From: Flavobacterium sp. HBTb2-11-1
GTDB taxonomy: Bacteria > Bacteroidota > Bacteroidia > Flavobacteriales > Flavobacteriaceae
Direction: 5' to 3'
Assembly (NCBI RefSeq): GCF_009826975.1
Contig: NZ_WUMO01000003.1
Span: 526,184-590,183 of the forward strand
DNA length: 64,000 bases
Part shown: positions 17,601-25,293 of the stretch, in pieces
Layout of the letters: every line of letters starts with the position of its first letter
Numbering within the stretch: the stretch's first letter is position 1
Program-made: the position numbers and the translations under genes
Notes under the pieces: generated by a model
The model's input: only the letters and a program-made list of their open reading frames with translations
The model's database searches: none
What the model was told of the DNA's origin: nothing

Positions 17601-20600
17601 GCCAGTAGCAGTAGCAGCTGTACCTCCGGATGGAGACCATAAGTAGGTATAATTTCCAGTCCCACCTGATGCTGTAACTGTAGCAGTTCCTGTTGCTCCG
17701 CCATTACATAAAACATCTGTTTGAGATTGTATGGCGGTTAAAACTGGCGGTTGTGTAATTTCAAAAGTATGCGAATCTTGGCAATTATTCTCATCAATTA
17801 CGGTTATAGTGTAAATACCAGCCATAAGACCACTTATTGATGTGCTATGGGCTCCAGTACTCCAATTATAAGTGTAAGCACCAGTACCACCTGTAACAGT
17901 TACAGAAGCTGAGCCATTCGATCCTCCATTGCAAGAAACATTGGTTTGACTCGGAGTTATTGTAAGTGCAGGTGGCTCAGTTATAGAGAAATCTAGTGTT
18001 TTTACACATTGGTTTGCATCTTTTACAGTTACAGTATAAGTTCCAGTAGAAAGCCCATTTGCAGAGGCAGTTGTTTGGATAGGATTAGTATTCCAAGAGT
18101 AAGTATAATTTGGTGTACCACCAGAAGCAATTACCTGTGCAGTTCCATTACCTCCTCCATAACAAGAAGTATTTGATACAGTGCCTTTCGTAAGCGTAAG
18201 AGGAGCTAAAGGTTGTCCTATTGTTACATTTGCAGTATTAGAACATAAATTTTCATCCGTTACAGTTACGGTATAAGTTCCTGCTGTCAATCCTGTGATA
18301 GTAGCAGTATTTGCTCCATTAGACCATAAGTATGTATAGTTTCCAGTTCCTCCATTTGGAGTTGCAGTTGCTTGACCTGTTGAATCACCAAAACAGGCTA
18401 CATCAACTTTAGAAGTGAGTATGTTAATATGATTAACGGTTAGTGTTGCACTGCTTGAAGTAGCAGACGGAGTACATGTTCCGCTTGCGACAGCTCTATA
18501 TTTGTATCCGTTAAATGCAGCAGGAGCACCAGTTATAGTCAAAGTAGAAGTGGTAATGCCAGAATAAGGAGCACCATTTGGCACATCAACAAATCCTCCA
18601 CCTTGACCATTATCTACCTGCCATTTGAATGCAGTTGCATTGGATGCGGTTATTGAAAAAGTAGTATTACCACCAGAACAGATAGCTATTGATGAAGGAT
18701 TTGATGTAATAGCAGTAGCTGAATTTACAGTAAGAGTAGCACTATTTGATGTAGCTGGTGGAGTACAAGTTCCAGATGCAACAACTCTGTATGAATACCC
18801 GTTCATTGCCACTGTTGCTCCAGTTATTGTAAGAGTTGTGTTAGTTGCTCCAGAATAAGGGGCACCGTTTGTTATATCGACAAATCCTGCACCATCACCT
18901 TTGTCTACCTGCCATTGATATCCTGTAGCATTAGAAGCATTAGCTGTAAAAGTAGTATTAGCTCCTTGACATACAGAGCTTGCAGAAGGCTGTGCAGTTA
19001 TAGAAGGCGAAGAATTTACAATTAAGGCAACATTATTTGAAGTAGCAGTTGGCGTACAATTTCCGATTGCCATAACTCTATATAAATATCCACTTAAAGC
19101 AGCAGTTACTCCAGTTATAGTTAGGGTCGCAGTATTAACTCCAGAATAAGTAGAATTAATTGGCACAGGATTAAAACCTGCGCCTTGATCTATATACCAT
19201 TGGTAGCCTGTTGCATTTGATGCTGTAACAGATATCGTAGTGTTGTCTCCAACACAAACTGGTGCAACAGATGGTTGCGTTGTTATAGAAGGAGCAGGGT
19301 TAATAGTAAGAGTAGCACTATTTGAAGTAGCATTTGGAGCACATCCCCCGCTTACTATAACTTGATATTTATATCCGTTAAATGCAGAAGTTACGCCAGT
19401 TATAGAAAGCGTAGCTGTTGTTTGGCCAGAATAAGGCGCACCATTTGGCACATTAACAAATCCTCCACCATTATCTACTTGCCATTGATATCCTGTTGCA
19501 TTTGATGCAGTTACAGAAAAAGTAGTATTTGAACCTGAACAGACAGCTATTGATGAAGGATGTGCTGTTATGGTAGGAGCAGAATTTACTGTTCCTGTTA
19601 ATGCGATATTTTTTGTAGTTATTCCTGTGGAAGATACTGTTAGATTTCCTGAAGGAGATCCTGTAGCATTTGCTGCCATGCGAACATATAAAGTCCGACT
19701 CACACTTCCAGAACTAGGAACTATATCTAAAAATGGAGTATAGCTTCCCCCCGCAGAAGTAGCAATTTCAAAGCCTGTTGGAAGAGCTATTGATAAATTT
19801 GCTATTAGCCCTCCTGCATTTACACTAAAAGATTGTGGACTAGATGCTGAACCAGAACAAGCCGAGAATCCGCTTAAAGAGCTTACACTTACACTTGCTC
19901 CAGGTGGTTCTGTTATGGTTACTTGTTGAGTTGTATCGCAGCCACCAAAGCCATCTGGCGTATTATCTCTGACAGTTACAACATAAGTTCCCGCCACAAG
20001 ACCTGTTGCAGTAGCACTTGTACCCCCAGAAGGAGCCCAAGAATAAGTGTATGGTGAATTCCCGCCACTTACAGAAATTGTTGCAGAACCATTAGCTAAA
20101 CCATAGGCACTAACATTAGTTTGAGCAGAAACAGAAGTCGAAATTGCTGTTGGTACTGTTAATGTTGCGGCATTAGAATTTACAGATCCTGATAAATTTG
20201 TTGCAACACAGCGATATTGGTAACCATTCATGCTAGACGTAGCTCCTGTAATTGATAGTGTATTAATCGTAACTCCAGAATAAGGAGCAGTATTTGAAAT
20301 ATTTGTAAACCCGCTCCCTGTGTTAACTTGCCATTGATAGCTTGTTGCATTTGATGCTGTAATAGAAAAGCTAGTATTGTCTGAAGGACAAATGGTTTTG
20401 CTAGTAGGGTGAGAAGTAATTGTTGGTATAGTACCAATATAAGTATATGCTGTCGGTAGTGTTTGTGCAGTTGTTGCTTTTATCCAGTTCGCCTGATTCA
20501 TTAAAGCGGTTCTGGCTGATGCTGCATTAAGAAATGGAGCTCCAGTACCATTAAATTTAGCTGAAGTTGCTATAGTAGTACTAGATACAGTTCCAACATA

Positions 20601-21248
20601 AAAGGCACTAGTTCCATTCACGAGTCCAGGAGGAATAGTGGAAGAATTTGGCCCCGATGGGCAAGTAGGGGGAGGAGCTTCCCACCCAGCTTCGGTTGTG
20701 TTTCCATTACAAAAGGAATAGGAAATTCCAGAAATTAAAGTTACTCCTCCACCAGTGATTGAACCTCCGCCTCCTTGAAAGGCAATAATTTGATCGCCAC
20801 CAGCTGATAATGATAATCCAAAAGTAATATTGCTTTCCGCACTATTGTATGCTACGGTTCCATTAGCATTTGAAGTAGAAGTGGATGTATCGTACGCAGA
20901 AGCGCTTAATCCAGTGATAGTGACTTCTGTTCCAGCAGCGAGTGCACTTGAGCATGTCCATGTGATAGTACCTTCTGTTGTACTGGTATTGGGAATGGCT
21001 AACCAGCCCGATCCAGTATATCCTCTATCTGTAAAACTAATTGTTGTAGTTGCGGAAATATCCTTAAGTAAAACAAAGGAAAATGAGTCACTAGAAGTAG
21101 GTGGAGTTGGATTAGCATCATAACCTGAAAAGGCAATATCTCCCGCACTCAAAGTAGTCTGAGAATTACCTAAGTAACTCTGCGTAAATATCCCTAAAAA
21201 TAAGGCAATATTTAAGATTTTTTTAATTTTAGAGTAAAAATGTTTCAT
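14643..21248 (-). CDS. Giant T9SS-secreted SprB-repeat adhesin
   Basis: 2201 residues. A signal peptide (about 1-30) is followed by a lamin-tail-like N-terminal region (30-270), one Ig-like domain (273-364), one diverged SprB repeat (364-444), a 110-residue beta domain, four Ig-like repeats (about 555-936), eleven tandem SprB repeats of about 75 residues (936-1773; each with a conserved Cys, GGTG-YTYSW and AGTYTVTVTD), an FN3-like domain, an MBG domain (about 1880-1960; TKVYGTADPVFNY), further Ig-like segments, and a type A T9SS sorting domain (2121-2201; IYPNPV to LLVK). It is surface-exposed or secreted through T9SS. It has the SprB repeat type but is much shorter than gliding adhesin SprB. 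The frame is intact. Confidence 0.95.
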   Translation of the reverse strand: MKHFYSKIKKILNIALFLGIFTQSYLGNSQTTLSAGDIAFSGYDANPTPPTSSDSFSFVLLKDISATTTISFTDRGYTGSGWLAIPNTSTTEGTITWTCSSALAAGTEVTITGLSASAYDTSTSTSNANGTVAYNSAESNITFGLSLSAGGDQIIAFQGGGGSITGGGVTLISGISYSFCNGNTTEAGWEAPPPTCPSGPNSSTIPPGLVNGTSAFYVGTVSSTTIATSAKFNGTGAPFLNAASARTALMNQANWIKATTAQTLPTAYTYIGTIPTITSHPTSKTICPSDNTSFSITASNATSYQWQVNTGSGFTNISNTAPYSGVTINTLSITGATSSMNGYQYRCVATNLSGSVNSNAATLTVPTAISTSVSAQTNVSAYGLANGSATISVSGGNSPYTYSWAPSGGTSATATGLVAGTYVVTVRDNTPDGFGGCDTTQQVTITEPPGASVSVSSLSGFSACSGSASSPQSFSVNAGGLIANLSIALPTGFEIATSAGGSYTPFLDIVPSSGSVSRTLYVRMAANATGSPSGNLTVSSTGITTKNIALTGTVNSAPTITAHPSSIAVCSGSNTTFSVTASNATGYQWQVDNGGGFVNVPNGAPYSGQTTATLSITGVTSAFNGYKYQVIVSGGCAPNATSNSATLTINPAPSITTQPSVAPVCVGDNTTISVTASNATGYQWYIDQGAGFNPVPINSTYSGVNTATLTITGVTAALSGYLYRVMAIGNCTPTATSNNVALIVNSSPSITAQPSASSVCQGANTTFTANASNATGYQWQVDKGDGAGFVDITNGAPYSGATNTTLTITGATVAMNGYSYRVVASGTCTPPATSNSATLTVNSATAITSNPSSIAICSGGNTTFSITASNATAFKWQVDNGQGGGFVDVPNGAPYSGITTSTLTITGAPAAFNGYKYRAVASGTCTPSATSSSATLTVNHINILTSKVDVACFGDSTGQATATPNGGTGNYTYLWSNGANTATITGLTAGTYTVTVTDENLCSNTANVTIGQPLAPLTLTKGTVSNTSCYGGGNGTAQVIASGGTPNYTYSWNTNPIQTTASANGLSTGTYTVTVKDANQCVKTLDFSITEPPALTITPSQTNVSCNGGSNGSASVTVTGGTGAYTYNWSTGAHSTSISGLMAGIYTITVIDENNCQDSHTFEITQPPVLTAIQSQTDVLCNGGATGTATVTASGGTGNYTYLWSPSGGTAATATGLTVGNYSCLITDANGCSITKNFTINQPSVLGATTSQTNATCSVGGEASVTPFGGVGNYSYLWTPGGATTQNITNLAAGNYSCLITDGNGCTVTKNFIINTTNTLVAATYQVNVLCNGYNTGSASVIPSGAAGPFTYSWSPSGGSSDTANNLSAGNYSVTITASNGCSIVKNFTITEPSAIVITPGAKTNVSCNAGNNGSASISVTGGTGGYTYSWDTTPAQTTATATGLKAGTYTVTVTDANSCSKTQSVTITEPDALIATTSKTDVSCNGGSNGTATVNVTGGTGAYTYSWSPSGGTAATASGLAAGTYTVTVKDANLCQTTASVTITEPPVLTATVAKTDVLCYQANNGTATVTPIGGTGSYTYSWSPSGGTAATATGLSPNTYTVTVTDENGCFVTESVQITEPTVLSATDTHTNVSCNGGNNGTASVVATGGTGAYTYSWAPSGGSAATATGLTAGIYTVTVTDENSCSTTNTITITEPDALTLTATPLAVSCHNGNNGSATVSVTGGTGACSYSWSPSGGNAATATGLAAGTYTVTVTDANSCTATATVEVVQPVNPVNLNTAVVSGITTTTASLSGTASSDGINTDSGSCLTEVGFVYAQHANPTTADTKINVTAALGTFTNSLSGLRGNRTYYVRTYAINSNGFVNYGNEVSFTTQKYTLTITAATGHTKVYGTADPVFNYTALGFANGDTNSILSGLLTRDAGENVGKYNINLGTVNAGADYVIAFTGAEFEITKANQTITWNQTLEFGCSDSKNVTLTATTDSGLPVSYAIANPALGTISGSTLNITGSGSSTITATQIGDQNHNAATAVVKPIEISQSGLVIQQWANVLFFDNSSNNYVAWQWYKNGAAISGATKQYYSEILPLNGTYHVIAKDKNGNSIKSCPIEATGTVFTKKIKIYPNPVKPGGEFTLECDFSESQLNGSEVVIYDIAGKLVQTISNVKAKNQIIAPSQTALYIVVLKLADGQLKTINLLVK
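15925..18440 (-). repeat. Eleven tandem SprB repeats, about 229 bp each
   Basis: Coding repeats within the adhesin gene. Each unit encodes a conserved pattern: C-N-G-G-(S/N)-N-G near the start, TGGTGAYTYSW in the middle, GLAAGTYTVTVTDANSC near the end. Units differ at many positions, so the array looks old rather than freshly expanded; neighbours near 16000-17000 are closest to each other. Confidence 0.9.
18440..19585 (-). repeat. Four tandem Ig-like repeats
   Basis: Each unit of about 95 residues encodes a P-S-x(5)-C-x(3)-NTTFS start, SNATGYQWQVD, a PYSG turn and a NGYKYRVVASG-CTP-ATSNSATLTV end. A fifth, separated copy lies at about 20155-20430. They are the stalk part of the adhesin. Confidence 0.85.
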
Positions 21249-21258
21249 AATAAGTTAG

Positions 21259-22200
21259 TTAAATTATAGAGGCAAATTGCTCACCGTTTTTAAGACCAAA
21301 AGCGAGCAATTTATGCCCACTCATAAAACCTTCATCGGTATAAATAGTATTTATACGTAATTGTGTATTATTGTAACATTGTATAATTAGACCATTATTT
21401 TCATTAATTTCTAATACTGTTCCTGGTGCTTTTGTAGTATTTACAGCTTCTTGTGTTTGCGAAACTTCCAAAAAGCGAATATTTAAACCGTTCCATTGTG
21501 TATAAGCTCCTTTATTCCAAGGATTGCAAGCATTTACCAAAGCTTGTATAGATTTAGAATCTTGTTTTTCCCATTGTATGGATACGTCAGTTATGATTGG
21601 TTTTTTATAATATTTGGCAAGTGTTTCATCTTGAGATAAACCTTTGTCATTTAGTTGTAATTGTACAAAAAGTTCAGGCAATATATAAGAGGCCAAATAC
21701 GACAAATGAGTGCAAAGCATACCATGGGTTAAATCAGCATGAAGCGGAAGCGTTTTCTTTAAAATAATTTTTCCTTTATCTATTTCTTTTTCAATCGCAT
21801 GTATAGAAATTCCAGTTTCATTTTTCTGGCTTCTAATTGATTCAAAAACCGGGTCGACGCCACGCATTTCTGGTAAGAGTCCGTAATGGAAATTATAAAA
21901 TAAATTTGGGTTCTGATCAATAATTTCATCTGGAACTTTCCAAGGAAAAGTCATTGTAAAAATATATTTTAAGTGATTTATTTTTAAAATTTCTTTTATT
22001 TGAGGTATTAGTTTTGCTTTTTCAAACCAAATTATATTGACATCAACGTTTGCTGCAAAAACAGAACAGAAAGCTTTTACTTCTTCATTTTCAATTGGCA
22101 CGCCAATTGTGTGTAACCTTCCAAGACTATATAATGTTTGTATAGCTGGAAATGCCATTCGGTTGTTACATAATACTACTATGTCTCGTATTGGACTCAT
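21259..22200 (-). CDS. Fmt-like formyltransferase, second copy type
   Basis: 313 residues from the ATG at 22200, which overlaps the upstream stop (ATGA). It has the formyltransferase catalytic triad N103-x-H105 (YNFHYGLLPEMRG) and D141 (IEKEIDKGKII), so it is probably active, and a C-terminal Fmt-like OB-fold with APGTVLEINENNGLII. It differs from ordinary methionyl-tRNA formyltransferase in its N-terminus and context. The substrate is unknown: an amino sugar, an amino acid derivative or a protein N-terminus are possible. It is the fifth gene of the collar/adhesin operon. Confidence 0.8.
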   Translation of the reverse strand: MSPIRDIVVLCNNRMAFPAIQTLYSLGRLHTIGVPIENEEVKAFCSVFAANVDVNIIWFEKAKLIPQIKEILKINHLKYIFTMTFPWKVPDEIIDQNPNLFYNFHYGLLPEMRGVDPVFESIRSQKNETGISIHAIEKEIDKGKIILKKTLPLHADLTHGMLCTHLSYLASYILPELFVQLQLNDKGLSQDETLAKYYKKPIITDVSIQWEKQDSKSIQALVNACNPWNKGAYTQWNGLNIRFLEVSQTQEAVNTTKAPGTVLEINENNGLIIQCYNNTQLRINTIYTDEGFMSGHKLLAFGLKNGEQFASII

Positions 22201-23327
22201 GAATCTAAACAAGCATAAGAGTTAAACCATGAATTGGTAGTCGTGTTTTGAAGCGCCAGAATATGATGATAGAGACGATTGCGTTCTTCTTCCAGATTAG
22301 GAACTTCTTTTATATCCGTCAATATGCAATTTTCTGTTTCTTCATTTTTAGCTACTGTTGCGTAATATATTGGGGCTTCAGAGAATCCGGTATCAGGATT
22401 CATATAAACTCTTCCTCTAGGAGAATCAATAGTAATATTATCTAACGATAGGCCATTTGAGTTAACTATAAATAAGGCAGCTTCCCAGCCTAAAAGAGAA
22501 AATACATTGGCCTTGTGCATTTTAATGCCATTTAAGGTAGTATTAAAAACGTCATTCTCTTTGGAGATTATGTTCGTTGACCACGGTACAGCACAACTCC
22601 ATTCATATTGAGGATAAGGAATTTTAGACAGCCAGATTTCTTCAGCAGTAAAACCGCTTCCATAAGTTTTGCTTGATGCAAGATTTTTTAATTTAGCAGA
22701 TTCTCTAAAAAAATCTTCCGCCATATCGCCACAAAATGATGCTAAAATAGTTGTGTTATTATTATTTTCAAGAAACTCTTCTAATGGTCCCAGATTAAAG
22801 TCAGATCTTTGAAGAGCAGTCACATGATTGTACGTAATTTTCGCTCCCTTGTCTTCAATTGCAGTAGCAAAAGAATAGGAAGGACGATAACCTGCATCGT
22901 AGAAAGAACAGGTTATAGCAAAATTATTTTGTCCATCTTCAATAGCCTTATTTACTATTGCGCGTGAACATAAACTACCCTGCAATGAGATAAAATAAAC
23001 ATTGGATAGTTTTTTTTCAGAATTTTGAAAATGATAACCACTGTCTAATACAATTAGCAATTTACTAGAACTTTCAAAGAGTGGATGTATGTATGAAGCT
23101 GCCTCAGGATTGATATAAGCAATAATAATGTCTACACCATTTAACAGCAGTTGTTCACTGCAAGAATAAATGTCTTTATTATTTGCGCCAACACCTATAC
23201 TAGCTGTTACGATTTCATGTTTATCATCTTGTCCCATTTTTTTTAATGAATATTTAAAACCATCCATTATATCAAATGACATAGAAGGATAAATAACAGA
23301 TCTAGGCAAGAGTAAAGCTATTTTCAT
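22197..23327 (-). CDS. Periplasmic-binding-protein-like (type 1 fold) without signal peptide
   Basis: 376 residues beginning MKIALLLPRSVIYPSM, so the first beta-strand of the binding fold starts at residue 2 and there is no room for a leader. The body resembles ABC transporter substrate-binding proteins of the amino-acid/urea type (Peripla_BP_6): VDIIIAYINPEAA, LLIVLDSGY and YDAGYRPSYSFATAI. No permease or ATPase gene is nearby. A cytoplasmic ligand sensor or carrier is inferred. It is coupled to the formyltransferase by a 4-bp overlap. Confidence 0.75.
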   Translation of the reverse strand: MKIALLLPRSVIYPSMSFDIMDGFKYSLKKMGQDDKHEIVTASIGVGANNKDIYSCSEQLLLNGVDIIIAYINPEAASYIHPLFESSSKLLIVLDSGYHFQNSEKKLSNVYFISLQGSLCSRAIVNKAIEDGQNNFAITCSFYDAGYRPSYSFATAIEDKGAKITYNHVTALQRSDFNLGPLEEFLENNNNTTILASFCGDMAEDFFRESAKLKNLASSKTYGSGFTAEEIWLSKIPYPQYEWSCAVPWSTNIISKENDVFNTTLNGIKMHKANVFSLLGWEAALFIVNSNGLSLDNITIDSPRGRVYMNPDTGFSEAPIYYATVAKNEETENCILTDIKEVPNLEEERNRLYHHILALQNTTTNSWFNSYACLDS

Positions 23328-23386
23328 AAAGATTATTTTTAAAATAAAAATTACCCATTAGAAAATCTAATGGGTATAATAAACTG

Positions 23387-23926
23387 TTAGTTTCTTGAGG
23401 GAAACACTCCCTGAAGGCATATTATATAATTCATTCCCAAATAAGGTTGTTGAACTGAAATAGGCTGATTGTTGCCCGTCAAATTTACTGTTACTGTAGG
23501 AGCAACAGGTTTTAAAGCCGCATTGGCTGCTTTATTTGAATACAAACCTTGTAGGATCGCGAGAGTATTATTTGTTGCTGATGAACTGTCTCCTGTATCT
23601 GAGTAGGATGGCATTTCAAAAGATCCGCTTGCACTATGATTATGAGCAGGTAGATTAGATAAGAGAGCTGTTACAGAATTACTTCCCATTACAGTACCTA
23701 ATTGAAATTGCGCAAGACCTGCGGGATTACCAGTTCCAGCAGGAATTCTTCCTCTAAAATCAGGCAAGCAAAAAGTGTTAATGCCATTGCCTCCAAATGT
23801 TGTTCCTAATAGGCTGAATAAAGCCTGGTTTGTACTTATGTTAAGGATTTGACCATAACAAAATGCCCAAGTTTTTGGCGCAAAGTTTGGTGCAAATAAA
23901 CGAATTTCGGATATTGTTCCTTCCAT
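23387..23926 (-). CDS. Phage tail collar domain protein (MdpB-like), third copy
   Basis: 179 residues. N-terminal collar domain with MEGTISEIRLFAPNFAPK, GTTFGGNGINTFCLPDFRGR and the HxH motif LPAHNHS near residue 96; ends with NYIICLQGVFPSRN. The family (PF07484, COG4675, 'microcystin-dependent protein') has no established cellular role; the fold is that of trimeric phage fibres. In phage T4 gp12 a similar HxH binds metal on the trimer axis. There is no signal peptide. It is third in the operon, 15 bp after the second copy. Confidence 0.85.
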   Translation of the reverse strand: MEGTISEIRLFAPNFAPKTWAFCYGQILNISTNQALFSLLGTTFGGNGINTFCLPDFRGRIPAGTGNPAGLAQFQLGTVMGSNSVTALLSNLPAHNHSASGSFEMPSYSDTGDSSSATNNTLAILQGLYSNKAANAALKPVAPTVTVNLTGNNQPISVQQPYLGMNYIICLQGVFPSRN

Positions 23927-23941
23927 GGTTCCTTTTTTTAG

Positions 23942-24481
23942 TTAGTTTCTACTTGGAAAAATACCTTGTACACAAATAATATAATTGGTAGCAAGGTATG
24001 GTTGAATTATGCTGAAAGGAATAGAACTTCCCGCGTTTTGAACTGCCACTGTTGCATTTTCAACTTTTAGATCTGTGTCAAAACCTTGTGTTGAGTAAGC
24101 CTGTGGTAGTCCCGCTAATATGTTGCCAGTAGGGGAAGCTAACTCTCCATTTGCATTATCAGCAGGAATAGCCAATGAACCTGCAGCAATATGTGTATGT
24201 GATGGCATTTGATTAATAGTCATCGTAACATTTTCTGTACCGCCAATTTGACCAAGTATTATATTGGGTAATCCTGTACCTTGACCTGTACCTACTGGAA
24301 CTCTGCCTTGAAGATCAGGTAGTTTAAATGTATTTTGACCATCACCGCCATATGTAGTGCCAAGTAAAGCATAAAGTGCGTCGTTGTTAGCAATGTCTAT
24401 TGTTGCTCCATTGCAAAAAGCCCAACCTCTTGGAGCAAAATTCCCTCCAAATAAACGGATCTCTCCTAAATATCCTTCCAT
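23942..24481 (-). CDS. Phage tail collar domain protein (MdpB-like), second copy
   Basis: Also exactly 179 residues: MEGYLGEIRLFGGNFAPRG, GTTYGGDGQNTFKLPDLQGR, the HxH motif MPSHTHI, and the end NYIICVQGIFPSRN. Its middle (residues 100-150) is the most different of the three, so the copies probably form a mixed fibre or bind different partners. It follows the first copy by 42 bp. Confidence 0.85.
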   Translation of the reverse strand: MEGYLGEIRLFGGNFAPRGWAFCNGATIDIANNDALYALLGTTYGGDGQNTFKLPDLQGRVPVGTGQGTGLPNIILGQIGGTENVTMTINQMPSHTHIAAGSLAIPADNANGELASPTGNILAGLPQAYSTQGFDTDLKVENATVAVQNAGSSIPFSIIQPYLATNYIICVQGIFPSRN

Positions 24482-24523
24482 TATATACTTTTTTTAGGTT
24501 ATAAATTGTTTGTCTTTTGAAGA

Positions 24524-25063
24524 TTAATTACGAGCCGGAAATGTACCGTCTAAACATATAATGTAATTCATCCCAATAGAAGGTTGCATAATAGACAGTG
24601 GTAGATTTTGACCTGTAAGGCCTGTGGTTACAGTAAAACTAGCTGTTTTCAAAGTCGTATCACCTGGAAGTGTAGAGTACATGGAGGCTTTAGCCGCTAA
24701 AACATTACCATCTGGAGTACCAGAATCACCCGTGTCAGAGTAAGCGGGAATCTTAATAGTTGCAGCGGCGGTGTGATTATGTATTGGCAGATTTGAGAGT
24801 GTTAAGGTAACCCCATTTGTTCCTGCCATTTCTCCAAGTGCATATGGACTTAGACCATTTCCGTTTCCAAAGCCTATAGCTACTCGTCCTCCAAAGTCAG
24901 GTAAACCAAATGTTGTAGAGCCATTTCCACCATATACAGTGCCAATTAAAGAAAATAGTGCAGTATATCTTTGTATGGGTAAAATTTGCCCGTTGCATGA
25001 TGCCCAAGATCTGGGTACAAAATTTGCGGCAAAATGCCGAATTTCTCCAACTGTTCCTTCCAT
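24524..25063 (-). CDS. Phage tail collar domain protein (MdpB-like), first copy
   Basis: First gene of the operon and again 179 residues: MEGTVGEIRHFAANFVPRS, GTVYGGNGSTTFGLPDFGGR, HxH motif LPIHNHT, end NYIICLDGTFPARN. The equal lengths and shared ends show that the three genes arose by duplication and stay under the same structural constraint. The 230-bp gap upstream holds only a weak promoter candidate (TAATTTAG, one mismatch to TAnnTTTG) and the terminator of the preceding gene. Confidence 0.85.
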   Translation of the reverse strand: MEGTVGEIRHFAANFVPRSWASCNGQILPIQRYTALFSLIGTVYGGNGSTTFGLPDFGGRVAIGFGNGNGLSPYALGEMAGTNGVTLTLSNLPIHNHTAAATIKIPAYSDTGDSGTPDGNVLAAKASMYSTLPGDTTLKTASFTVTTGLTGQNLPLSIMQPSIGMNYIICLDGTFPARN

Positions 25064-25256
25064 AATTTTTAAGATTTAATAAGTTAGTATTAGTTTTTTG
25101 ATCGTGTTTTACTTAAGTGCTAAATTACTCTATAACTAAATTATGGGTACAAGGGTTTATACGTGTTTTTGCTAAAATGCTATTATTTAATATCTTACCT
25201 TAAAAGTAAGAAAATAATTTCAATATTTTTATTCAAAGAGAAATGTTTTGGGCAAT

Positions 25257-25286
25257 AAAAAAGGCAGTATTCGATACTGCCTTTTT
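25257..25286 (-). terminator. Terminator after the mechanosensitive channel gene
   Basis: AAAGGCAGTATTCGATACTGCCTTTTT forms a 10-bp stem with a short loop; on the minus strand it is followed by GCCTTTTTTAT. It separates the channel gene from the collar operon. Confidence 0.85.
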
Positions 25287-25293
25287 CTGTGTT

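Noticed and set aside
15925..19585. CRISPR array or non-coding tandem repeat
   Set aside because: Repeats are about 229 and 285 bp, lie in one open frame and encode SprB and Ig-like domains.
18625..21123. Open frames on the plus strand opposite the adhesin gene
   Set aside because: They mirror the Thr/Ala/Val-rich coding sequence, lack start signals and match no family.
23387..25063. Prophage or phage-tail-like particle suggested by collar domains
   Set aside because: No portal, capsid, tail-tube, baseplate, lysis or integrase gene is present; the operon continues with bacterial surface-type genes.
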